64,000 nucleotides of DNA from Strigamia acuminata (lineage: Eukaryota; Arthropoda; Chilopoda; Geophilomorpha; Linotaeniidae): the NCBI GenBank assembly GCA_949358305.1, contig OX442314.1, positions 7,071,087-7,135,086 on the forward strand, read 5' to 3'. The position numbers and the translations under genes were made by a program. Below, in pieces: positions 21,404-30,903 of the stretch. A model generated the notes under the pieces. That model was not told where the DNA came from, did not search any database, and saw nothing but the letters and a program-made list of their open reading frames with translations. Numbering within the stretch: position 1 is the first letter of the stretch; each line of letters starts with the position of its first letter.

Positions 21404-21723
21404 TGTTGAATCCGGAGTTAATTAAAATCGAGTCCGTTGCACAACTAAATATCGTGTTTATTTGCCACTTGATCACAATTATACTTGCGTATTAAATACA
21501 CTGATTTTGACAGTTCTGTTCATTCGCTTTCTCGCTTATAAATTGCTACGTGTTTACATTTCGAGTTCGTTTGTAATTCTAAATTCTTACAATTCCACAT
21601 ATTATTATAACACGTTTCATTCTTATGTTACAATCAAAGACTCTTATGCATAACTTCGATTATTCTATACAATGACGGAATTTATAGATGGTTTTTACAA
21701 TTAACTCGGTTCAATATCCAACA
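21404..21723 (-). repeat. 5' LTR of the gag-only element
   Basis: 320 bp matching 19419-19738. The minus-strand start is TGTTGGATATTG. Confidence 0.95.
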
Positions 21724-21728
21724 CAAGA

Positions 21729-24600
21729 CAGAAGCGGTAATTGGACTGCCCGTGCTCGACGTACCAATCACACAGTGCAAAGAAGAAATCAGTGTCGCAC
21801 AAGTCAATTCCGGGAATTAGGTCGAAGGGGCCGTTGGAACTTTTGCACATGGATGTGTGCGGGGCGTTTGGAACTCCCACACTATCAGGAAACAGATATT
21901 TTCTCACCATCACGGATGACTATTCACGATACTCGACAGTTTATCTGATGAAACAAAAGGACGAAGTATTCGAGTTATTTAAGAAGCATGTGAAACGAAT
22001 TGAGCGCCTACTCGGAAAATCGATTTTAGCCATACGAACAGACAATGGCATGGAGTTCTGTTCCAACAAATTCGGACAGTACCTTGAGGAACAGGGAATT
22101 GCACACGAGAGAACAAACGCGTACACACCAGTTCAGAACGGAGTTTCTGAAAGATTAAACCAGACATTGGCGAATGGGATGCGAGCTCTTGTGTACGATG
22201 CACAATTGGAACACCGATTTTGGGGTGAAGCGATTTTGACATTCAACTACCTCAGGAACAGAATTGCCAAGCTAAATTCCGAGAAGACGCCAATGGAACT
22301 TTATTATGGCAGAAAACCATCTTTGCGTCATTTGAGAAAGTTTGGAAGTCTCTGCTTTGTGCAGAAGAAAGTACGAGACGGAAAGATAGACAATAAGGGC
22401 ATACATGGAATTATGCTCGGATATTCAAGAATTACTAAAGGATACAGGATTTGGCTGCCAGAATTTTCGAAAGTCATAGAAACAAACGACGTTAAATTCG
22501 TGGAAAGCAGACGCGGAGTTGAAGGCGTGCTGGGCCTACCGGAGAAGTACACCACGTACATTGACAATTTAAATGACAATTTGGAGAATGATGATCGTCA
22601 ATACTACTCCGACGAGGACGTTAGACCACCGCTACCTCCGCCGCAACCGATTAAGAAGAGAGAGGAAGAAGAATTGCCACAACTAAAGTTGAAGTTTAGA
22701 TTACCTGAAGAAAAGCTTCGACCAAAACCCAATATACCTGGAGCTGAAGCAGGAATACAATTGCAAGCCATCTTACCTCAACCTGGACAAGTACTTCCAA
22801 ACCCAGCTGCAACGATACCCGCACTCGTTTGGAAGAAGACTGAGAAGACAAGGGCGACAGGACAGAAGGATTATGAATACACCATTGAGGGGTATGACAA
22901 GCCAAAGTTGCGATCAATACCAGATGTCAAGCGATATTGCACGGATCATAATCTTCAAGTCCCCGATCACCTTTTCGAAGATAAGAGGAAAAAGAAGCAA
23001 TCCGAATCAAATATGACACAAGATGATTTCGACACGTTTTGAACAGATAGCTAATCTTCCAGAAAAAGAAGAATGGAATCAGGCTATGTGCGATGAAATA
23101 GACACAATGCACGAACGCGAGGTATGGGAGTTGGTTCCACCGCCACCCGACATAAAACCAATCGGATGCAAATGGATTTATACTGTCAAGCCGAACGATA
23201 AAGGAGAAATCGCCAGACACAAAGCGAGACTTGTGGCGCAGGGCTTCTCACAAGTCTATGGGGAATCCTATGAAGAAACCTTCTCGCCTGTAGTCGATTT
23301 TTCTATTGTACGCTTTATGTTTACACTGCTTGTCTGCATGTTGAAGTGGTCATATGTTCAGGCGGATGTCAAATGTGCCTACTTGTACGCGAAATTACAC
23401 AAAACAATCTACATGCGTCAACCCAAGGGATTCATTTGCCATGGGAAAGAAAATCATGTCTGCAAGTTGCTTCGAGCGATATACGGCTTACATCAGTCCG
23501 GAAGAGAATGGGGTATTGAGCTCGAAGAAACCCTGCTGAAACTTGGCCTACAACACGTCAACTGGTGTAACTGCGTGTATAAGTTTGGAAACATTGCGTA
23601 CTTGATCGTGTACGTTGATGATATTGTAGTTTTTGGCAAACACCTCGAAGACGCAATGAATGTCCTAAATATGATCAAAACGCAATTTGACCTAGTGATC
23701 TTGGGACAAACGAAGAAATTGTTGGGAGTTGAATTCCACCCATACAGACAACAAATGATACTGCATCAAAGGACTTACATCAACAAAGTGCTGCTAAGAT
23801 TTGACAATCATTTGAAGTCAGTAAAGATTAGATCACAACCAATGATTAAATCAACCATTCTTACGAAGAAACAATGCCCAACTACAATCGAAGAATTTAA
23901 GGTCATGGAGAAAATACCATATAGAAGCCTGCTTGGTTCTTTGGCATTTATAGGATCAAGAACAAGGCCTGACATGACCTACGCAATCAACATTCTGAGT
24001 CAATTTCAATCCAACCCAGGATGGGAGCACTGGCTTGTACTCTTGGAGTTGCTTAGCTATTTAAGAACAACAAAAGACCTCGGATTGATGTTGTTTCCTA
24101 ACGACCGAATTGAAGTCATTGGCTATAGCGACTCGGACTACGCCAACAATCGAGATGATCGAATTTCCGTTGGCGGGACTTTAGTAACGCTGGGCAGAGC
24201 GCCCATCTACTGGAGAACGTTCAAACAACGTAACGTGACACTGTCAACAATGGAGGCGGAGTATGTAGCTCTCACGGAAACTGTGAAAGACTACATATGG
24301 ATTGTTCGAGTATTATACGAGATTGTCCCTGATTTGGCCAACAAATTCCATCACCGAGTATTTTGTGACAACATCTCTACAGTGGACTTCACTAAATCGA
24401 ACATTGAAAATCGGAAAACCAAACATATCGATGTGAGGTACCATTTTATACGAGAACTTGTCAAAAGGGATAACCTCCAGGTGATACATGTGGGAACCAA
24501 ATCAAATTTCGCTGATATTTTCACAAAGTCGGTCGACAAAGCCGACTTAATACAGTTCTGTAATCGATTTTTGGTTGGTCTCAATACGTTAAGCGCTTGA
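21729..24600 (+). pseudogene. pol: Copia integrase-RT-RNase H, two frameshifts
   Basis: This continues the polyprotein cut at 19418. The first codons (TEAVIGLPVLDVPITQC) complete the zinc domain, then a one-base shift near 21780 moves the frame. The integrase core has LLHMDVCGAF, AIRTDNGMEF and PVQNGVSERLNQ (D, D, E). A second shift near 23030 precedes the RT: CKWIYTVKPNDKGEIARHKA, LVAQGFSQ, ADVKCAYLYA and the catalytic YVDD. RNase H follows with GYSDSDYANNRDDR, LSTMEAEYVAL and KTKHIDVRYHFIRE, and the stop is at 24598-24600. Catalytic residues are kept; only the shifts disable it. Confidence 0.9.
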
Positions 24601-24618
24601 TGATACGAGGGGGCCGAT

Positions 24619-24926
24619 TGTTAACTTATTGTGTATGTTAACTTTACCATGTGTGTATCGTATTATCAATCGACAGTGTTCCTTTCAATATATGAGTGTT
24701 TGTTTACGTTCGCACAAATAGGTGCGATCATTAATGTATATTATTGCTATGTCATGCCAACAGGTGGCACTGTATACCCAAGGAGTCACGTGACATATGA
24801 ATAAAGTTCTCACTCTATGTTATGCTTTGAACCACAAAAGGTCTTGTGTGTTTCTTTCCAATTAGGAGTTTTTCCACACCACTGTGTTATGAGTAAATCC
24901 ACACCATTATTTACCGGGATTTAACA
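24619..24926 (+). repeat. Copia 3' LTR
   Basis: 308 bp paired with 16837-17144. Preceded by a G-rich purine tract at 24606-24618. Confidence 0.95.
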
Positions 24927-24977
24927 GATACGATGCGATGAAACGGGATACGGCGTCCGACAAGGAAAAATTCAGTG

Positions 24978-25652
24978 TTAAAAATTTGTCAATTTGGGTT
25001 TTAAAAATTTCACAAAACCCTCAACCGCGCCATTTGTAGCTGGATGGTATGGCGGCGAGAGAGTGTGACGGATTCCGTTTACTGCCAAAAACTGGCGGAA
25101 TTCCTGCGAGGTAAATTGTGGTCCGTTGTCGGTGTGAAAATGCAGTGGCAAACCGTGATTTTCGAACCAGGACTTGATAACTTCAATAGTGGCGGCAGCA
25201 GTCGTTGTCGACATCTTGCGAATTTCGCACCACTTGGTTTTGGCGTCAACTGCCAACAGGAACATCGAGTTGTGGAACGGGCCGGCGAAGTCCAAGTGAA
25301 TTCGTCCCCACACCTGGTCGGGAACTGGCCAACTGACGGTGTTTGATTTGGGCGGATCGGGCAGGCTTCGCTGGCATACGTCGCAATTCTTAATCGTTCG
25401 TTCGATGTCTGCGTCGATTCCAGGCCACCAAACCGTGGCTCGCGCCAACGATTTGGTACGGACAATGCCGTAATGAACTGCTTGGAGCTCGACCAACACC
25501 GAACGACGAACAGTTTTTGGGATCACCAACCTGTCGGAGAGAAATAGAAAATCATCAAAGGTTGAGAACGAGTCTCGATTTTTATAAAAGTCAGCGACGT
25601 CCGGCGTGCGTGATTCCCATCCGGTGCGAACATGTCGCAAAACAGCTTGCAA
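24978..25652 (-). pseudogene. pol: Gypsy integrase (zinc domain and core), upper part
   Basis: The minus-strand frame carries the HHCC zinc domain (HYGIVRTKSLARATVWWPG, then CDVCQ) and the core: DFAGPF (D), FHTDNGPQFTSQEF (D) and SPPYHPATNGAVEGFVK (E). It stops at 24978, and a frame change is needed to read on to the Copia insertion at 24932. The remainder is at 16830-16248. Decayed but all three catalytic acidic residues remain. Confidence 0.85.
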
Positions 25653-25654
25653 TA

Positions 25655-26221
25655 CTAAGTAGGGGACATTGGAAAATCTGAAATATAAGCAGAATAAATT
25701 TTATTAATGCCGACTTCCAAATCTTCTTTGCTGTCAACACTCGGTTGTGGGTTACGGGACAAGCCATCGGCAATGGCGTTGTCTACAGCAGGCACATGTT
25801 CAATAACAAAATCATATGCGGATAGGAACACCGCCCAACGATGCAGTCGTGCAGCCACGATCTGATTACATCCCTTTTTCTCTCCAAAAATAGAAACAAG
25901 GGGTTTGTGATCCGTGCGCAGGAAGAAACGACGCCCAAACAGGTAGTGATGGAATTTTCTAATGCCATAAATAATGGCAAATCCTTCACGCTCTATCTGC
26001 GCGTAGTTCTTCTGCGCAGCGGACAACAAGGAGCTCGCAAAAGCAATGGGCTTGTGATTATTATCAGAATCAAGATGAGAAAGAAATGCTCCCACGCCTA
26101 CCGGGGAAGCATCAACTGTCAAAAATAATTTTTTAGACTGGTCAAAGTGGGCTAGCGCCGACCTTAACCTTTTTCCAGGTGGACTCATGCTCCTCTGTCC
26201 ACTTCCACTCGACGTCGTCAC
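25655..26221 (-). pseudogene. pol: Gypsy RNase H region
   Basis: Contains FLTVDASPVGVGAFLSH (RNase H first Asp), IAFASSLLSAAQKNYAQIEREG, FFLRTDHKPLVSIFG and VPAVDNAIADGLSRNPQ, the standard order for Ty3/Gypsy. It overlaps the RT frame by 80 nt in another frame, with the true junction near 26165, and leaves frame again near 25655. Confidence 0.85.
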
Positions 26222-28382
26222 GTGTTAAATGATATAACGGTTCGAGCAGAGTAGACAGATTTGCAACAAAGCGACCGTAATAATTGATGAGACCAAGAAA
26301 CAACTTCAAGGAAGTGACATCATCGGGACGCTTTGCATCTCGGAGTGGAGCGAGTTTTGAATCTATCGGAGAAATACCGTTTTTGGAAATATTTAAACCT
26401 AAAAACTGAATCGATTGTTGTAAGAAGCGACACTTCCGGCGATTCAACGTGAGACCGGCTTCACCGAATGTCGTCAAGAGCACGTCCAAATTTTGCAGGT
26501 GAACCGCGTTGGTCACACCTGTCACGGCAGAATCATCGATGAATGGTTGTGTACTATTCACCTTGGCCGTCAACTGGTCCATCGTTTGTTGGAATATAGC
26601 GGAAGCGGACGAAATATCGTAAAAAAGCCTATTTACTCTGAAAAGACCCAAATGAGTGTTAATCGTGCAAGACATTTTACTCTCCTCATCCAATTCCAGT
26701 TGATTGAAAGCTGAATTCATATCTAATACTGAATAAGTTTCTCCCCCCGACAATTTGGCGGTCATATCTGCAAATAAATGCAAAGGATATGAGTTGGGAA
26801 AAATAGCTTTGTTAATTGTCCGATTGTAGCAGCCAGCCAATTTGATGGTGCCATCAGACTTTTTAACATGCATCACGGGCATCGCCCAACGTGATGATGC
26901 GACAGGGGTTATAATACCAAGCGCTTGCAAACGCGCCAACTCAGCCTCGACCAATGGCTTAACTGCAATGGGGACTGAGTAAGCTTTTAGAAAAATCGGC
27001 TGCACCGTTGGATCAACATCAATGTGGACTTTCGACTTGTTAAAGCAACCAATTTCATCTCGGAAGGTGTGCTCGTGCTTCAGCAACAACGTTTCCAAGG
27101 CTTTGGCTGAAGTGGAGTCAAGAACCTCGGACTGAGTTGCAACGGAATCGGCCTTGTAAATTTTTGCGCCGACCGCTTCAGCAGTTTTGGAAAGGAGACC
27201 GAACATACATAACCAACCCCTGCCCAACAACGGAACTGGACCATCCCGTGCGACACAGAGTGGCAATTGGAAATTTCGATTCTTAAACCTGACTGGCACC
27301 TCAATGATTCCCTCCATCGGTATTCGATCGCCCGTAAACGTGAACATGCCGCACGGAATGGTCTGCAAAGGAAAATGAGAAAAATGTTTTAAATAAAGAT
27401 CCAAAGCAATAATTGAAGCACCTGTCCCCGTGTCCATCTCCATATCGAGATTGACACCATCGATACAAATGGTAATCATGACCGGCTTCACACGTGGCAA
27501 GTACACTGAATTCACAGCAGTAGCAGGACCAGTGCGGACTTGATAAAAGTCCATGTCCTCGTTGAAACGAACAGCATGAGTAGAATTCGATGCTGGAACA
27601 CGAGAACGACACACCGGACGAATATGTCCAGTTTTTCCACAGCCATAGCACTTGGCGTCCCGAAAACGGCACGTATCGCGAGAGTGGTTTGATTTACCAC
27701 AGGCTGAGCACCCCGACGCATTTCCTTTACTGGATGGTTGGTGTGGAACTGGAGAAGCAGCATTTTTCTTTGTGAAACGCTTCCCGCCTCGCTTGTTCGA
27801 CTCGTATCGCGGTTTTGACTCGTGGAGTTTGTGCACAGGAGTGGCGGTGGTATTTTGGGCAGCAATGGTCGAAAATTCCTTCGACAACACCTCGGCGGAA
27901 GCGGCAAAAGCAACGGCGTCGTCGAAAGTCAGTCCGGTTTTCAAAGTCAATGCTTGTTGGACTTGTTCATTTTGCAAGCCACATAAAAAACGATTCCGCA
28001 GCTCGTCCGATTTATTGTCACCAAAGTCGCAATTCAAGGCGAGTTCCTGGAGAACCACGGAATACTCTGTAACCGATTCACCTGGTTGGCGATCGCGCCG
28101 ATGGAATTGTCGAATTTCGGCCAAAACGAGCGGCTTCGGGCGGGCATTCTTCTGCACGAGCGCTACCAATTCGTCGTACTTTAATTCGGCCGGCTTTTTG
28201 GGTGCTGCAAGCGACACCAAAAGCTTAAACGTCGGCATCCCCACGTACGAGAGCAGCGTGTGGACCTGCTCTAAATCGTTGACTATTTTGTTGCAGGCGA
28301 AAATACTCGCCATGCGCAAACAATACAGCTCCCAGTCATCGTTGGGATCATGTTCGCAAGGTGTGCCTTTCAACGTCGACAT
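26142..28382 (-). pseudogene. gag-pol: Gypsy gag-protease-RT, degenerate
   Basis: ATG at 28382 (MSTLKGTPCE). The gag capsid part shows LVLAEIRQFHRRDRQPGESV and RFLCGLQNEQVQQAL. Two zinc knuckles, CSACGKSNHSRDTC and CYGCGKTGHIRPVC, follow near residues 235-265. The protease has MDTGTGASII and LLGRGW. The RT has WAMPVMHVKKSDG, YSVLDMNSAFNQLEL and FIDD (YxDD position). Substitutions at normally conserved places suggest decay: AGCYNRTIN where GD(Y/F) is usual and LFYDISSASAIFQ where LPFG(I/L)SSAP is usual. The frame ends at 26142 after a shift near 26165. Confidence 0.9.
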
Positions 28383-28578
28383 CTTGATATGGCAAGGAGA
28401 CGGAATACAGCACCAAAAAACGCGAAAATTTGAAGCACAAAACGACTAGGCCTACTTCGGGGACGGCGTGGTCAGCGACGGTCAAAAACGGCCAAAAGGT
28501 TCATCAAACGTTCAAAAAACTCACATAAAAGTAGATACGATACTGCATCTGGTCGTGGGTCGTCGATTGCGATCCCCC

Positions 28579-28587
28579 TCGTCGCCA
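28579..28587 (-). other. Primer binding site, tRNA-Ser-like (Gypsy)
   Basis: The minus strand reads TGGCGACGAGG beginning 2 nt after the LTR end at 28590, complementary to the tRNA-Ser(GCU) 3' end. Confidence 0.65.
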
Positions 28588-28589
28588 AT

Positions 28590-28757
28590 TGTTGTGTATT
28601 TATCGTTGATGAAGGTAGTGGTCAAGAAAACAACATGTCAGCTAAGCTAAACTAAAGTGACTGATTTATTCAAGAATTACAATATAGGTGGCGCTGCTCT
28701 TAAAAGCGCCGAAACATAACGATTGGTCAAGATTGACCTATGGAGTAGGACACTCCA
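28590..28757 (-). repeat. 5' LTR of the Gypsy element (168 bp)
   Basis: Plus-strand TGTTGTGTATTT..GACACTCCA. Its second part matches 15952-16093 and its first 26 bp match 13229-13254. Confidence 0.9.
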
Positions 28758-28982
28758 CTGAATGTACTTTATTTCCTGCAGCTTCATCGGGGACGACCGC
28801 TTCGGTGCTCGCTACAGCATAAATTCTAATCTGGTAGTAAATGAAGTAAATGAATCAAAACGAATCAAATCATAAGCATTTTAAATTTTTATTTATTTTT
28901 ATTTTCCACAATTTCCATTAATTATTAAATTTGTAAAAACCATAAGCTTACTTCTACGGTGGTGTCTTGTTCGTCTCGTAGT

Positions 28983-29084
28983 TTAGTCGCAGTCACATTC
29001 ACCATACTCATCACAGGAACCGCTCTTCCCATTTTTTGCACACTCAGCTATGCAGCTTTTACTGTTACATGTTGCAGTAGCCAT
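28983..29084 (-). CDS. Possible six-cysteine CS-alpha-beta peptide exon (defensin/toxin-like)
   Basis: A 33-codon frame on the minus strand from ATG at 29084 to TAA at 28983 has cysteines at 6, 11, 15, 24, 30 and 32: C-x4-C-x3-C-x8-C-x5-C-x-C, with GSC before the fourth Cys. This is the CS-alpha-beta signature of invertebrate defensins and related toxins. The frame has no signal peptide. Acceptor-like TTAG and CAG sit just upstream (29085-29092), so it could be the last exon of a secreted precursor. I found no convincing signal-peptide exon upstream, and a short frame can arise by chance. There is no evidence on activity. Confidence 0.3.
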   Translation of the reverse strand: MATATCNSKSCIAECAKNGKSGSCDEYGECDCD

Positions 29085-29270
29085 CACTGCTAATCAGGTT
29101 AGAACATGTCAACGGTTAAAGGTCATAAGAAGAGAAAAATAAAAATTAACGAGAAGATTATTTATGTCATTATTAGACCAAATCCATTGTTTGTACGTGT
29201 TCAATTGTTTCTCAATTGTTATTGTTCGTTTAAACTTTGGAAAATTGTTAAATGTCCTCCATTTTTAGTT

Positions 29271-29599
29271 TACGAAAGTTTCCAAAAGTTGCCTATGGTG
29301 GAGCTTTTTATGACGTCATCGGCAACAAACAAGCAGCTTTTTAGCATGGGCTTGGCTTCATTTAAGAGTTACAAATTTTTTTTTCCAATAATTTGACAAT
29401 ACTGTTAGGTTATTGGGCTTTTTAATATTCAGTAAATATTCAAATTTGCTATTTGGTGCATGTGTATAGGTTCAAAATAACTGATAAAAAATTTTTGTAG
29501 CACTTAAATGAAGTCAAGCCCATGCTAAAAAGCTGCTTGTTTGTCGCCGATGACATCATAAAAAGCCCCACCAACGGCAACTTTTGGAAACTTTCGAAA
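29271..29599. repeat. Foldback element, about 100-bp arms
   Basis: Arms 29271-29368 and 29501-29599 are inverted copies (ACGTCATCGGCAACAAACAAGCAGC and its complement, with few mismatches) around a 130-bp loop. A diverged single arm lies at 55510-55600 near SPTLC2 copy B. Confidence 0.8.
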
Positions 29600-29639
29600 A
29601 CTGTGTTACAGCGTTGTATGACACGTTGTCCGGGTTAGC

Positions 29640-30141
29640 CTCGGGTGTCGGATCAATTCTCAGTTGGGGTGCGGTCTGGTTCGTGCTTATCGCGGCCTTA
29701 GCCTTGGCCCCGACCGTGCCCTTCGCGCGTGTTCTAGAATGCGGAGTTGCACTCGTTTGGATTCGACGTCAGCTTCCAATGGGCTGGCATAGGGATTTGC
29801 CTCTCACCAATCCGTCATTAATGCGTTGATCTTCTCCTCCTCCGCTTTACCCCACTTACTAGGGTGCGGATCCTTCTTCCGTCGCTTCGGGGCGGGTTGA
29901 GACAGCCCAACCTCAGAATCGAAACGAGCCGAAGGATGTTCGCTAGCTGTTTGACCCGCTCGAAACGGTCTTGGTTGCAGGTTTCCTTGGTTTGCAGTCG
30001 TGGACGTCTCCGGTGGATCCGGCTGGTCAAAACCAGCTTTCTGCAAGTGTTCTGTAAAGAGCTTTTGGTGGCCAGAAGACGATGAAAAACAAGTGAAACA
30101 GTGCTTAAATGTGCGGAGAGATCGCACACCGCGTCCGCCAT
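29640..30141 (-). pseudogene. GC-rich decayed coding sequence, family unknown
   Basis: The minus-strand frame gives SLRTFKHCFTCFSSSSGHQK with a C-x2-C..H..H spacing, a Pro/Ser-rich linker, then APKRRKKDPHPSKWGKAEEE and an in-frame stop at 29802-29804. Coding-like sequence continues past the stop (EANPYASPLEADVESKRVQL). The composition is far from the AT-rich surroundings, suggesting a mobile-element gene or retrocopy. No confident assignment. Confidence 0.3.
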
Positions 30142-30903
30142 CTTTTATTTCACATGAAGCAATGATAAACACATGGGTTGAGGCTATTTAGGTTCAACCA
30201 CATACAAAACATAATGGTAGAATAACGACACAGAAAACACGACGATTATCGCTCTTTCGAGCAGACGACAGATGCACGTCATCATAATAACACAACCAGT
30301 TGGGGTACCGTAACACGTGAGGCATAAAAACATGATCAACTGGCTGACCATTAGTGACGAAACTAATAACGCGCTAGTTGTGCTAATCCATAAACACACA
30401 ACTGAAACAACCGACATAAATAGTTTATCGCAAACCAACATTCCGTTCAGGTCTCCCAGCTGGTGGTGGTCATCCATAATATCTCAGAGTGGATGCAATC
30501 GCGATCACCACCTACTCGGGTGAGAAATCTCTCAAACCACCCCTCTTCCCAGGCAGTTGGGACATGGGATCTTTCGGGTGGTTGGTATCTGAGTTAATTA
30601 ATCAATATTGAGTTTTTTATGAATATTTATTGGACCTCCACATTATTCATGATTAGACCTCGAATATTTATGCAAAATAAAATTTGTTTTATGCACATAA
30701 AATCTGCACCAAAAATTCCATTTTATGAAAAATAAAAATAAAAATATGCAAAATAAAAAAATTTATTCGAGTGAAATCAGGTGTTAAATAACAACTTAAA
30801 ATAAAAAATAATTCCTATGCATTTATGCAGTTATCCAGGCCTTATTCATGATTTATGTCAACTAAAACCTAACAAGATTTAATTAAGATTCAATAAAGAA
30901 AAA
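30142..30903. other. Intergenic, 3' side of SPTLC2 copy A
   Basis: AT-rich DNA. A 97-codon hydrophobic minus-strand frame at 30184-30477 has no homology I can name and I do not call it. TTTATT at 30762 (AATAAA on the minus strand) could serve as poly(A) signal for copy A. Confidence 0.3.

Larger units (their letters stand above)
19419..21723 (-). mobile_element. Gag-only mini LTR retroelement nested in Copia
   Basis: Two 320-bp LTRs (19419-19738, 21404-21723; TGTTGAATCC..ATCCAACA on the plus strand) are flanked by the perfect 5-bp duplication CAAGA (19414-19418, 21724-21728). On the minus strand the 5' LTR is followed by a tRNA-Ser-like primer site (21388-21400) and a leader shared with the Gypsy fragment at 9560-9624. 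The tract TCTGGGGAGA precedes the 3' LTR. The 1665-bp interior encodes one gag-like protein and no enzymes. It must be mobilised in trans. Confidence 0.95.
16837..24926 (+). mobile_element. Copia retrotransposon nested in the Gypsy integrase
   Basis: Two 308-bp LTRs (16837-17144, 24619-24926) are flanked by the 5-bp duplication GATAC (16832-16836, 24927-24931). The primer site GGTTATGGGCC at 17146-17156 is complementary to the anticodon region of initiator tRNA-Met, as in Drosophila copia. The purine tract GAGGGGGCCGAT precedes the 3' LTR. The element is about 5.8 kb without the 2305-bp insertion inside it. The LTRs differ at few positions (for example GTTATCT/GTTAACT), so it is fairly young but carries two frameshifts. 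Confidence 0.95.
13229..28757 (-). mobile_element. Gypsy retrotransposon (tRNA-Ser primed), host of three nested insertions
   Basis: The element is flanked by the 5-bp duplication CTGAA (13224-13228 and 28758-28762). Its 168-bp LTRs are 28590-28757 (5' on the minus strand) and 13229-13254 plus 15952-16093 (3' LTR, split by an insertion). Without nested DNA it would be about 4.7 kb. It encodes gag, protease, RT, RNase H and integrase on the minus strand in damaged frames. A Copia element occupies 16837-24926 inside the integrase part. Confidence 0.9.

Noticed and set aside
29584-29829. Plus-strand ORF with hydrophobic stretch
   Set aside because: It overlaps the more protein-like minus-strand reading and shows no motif.
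30184-30477. 97-codon hydrophobic minus-strand ORF resembling membrane segments
   Set aside because: No start context, neighbours or family support; hydrophobic frames arise easily in T-rich DNA.
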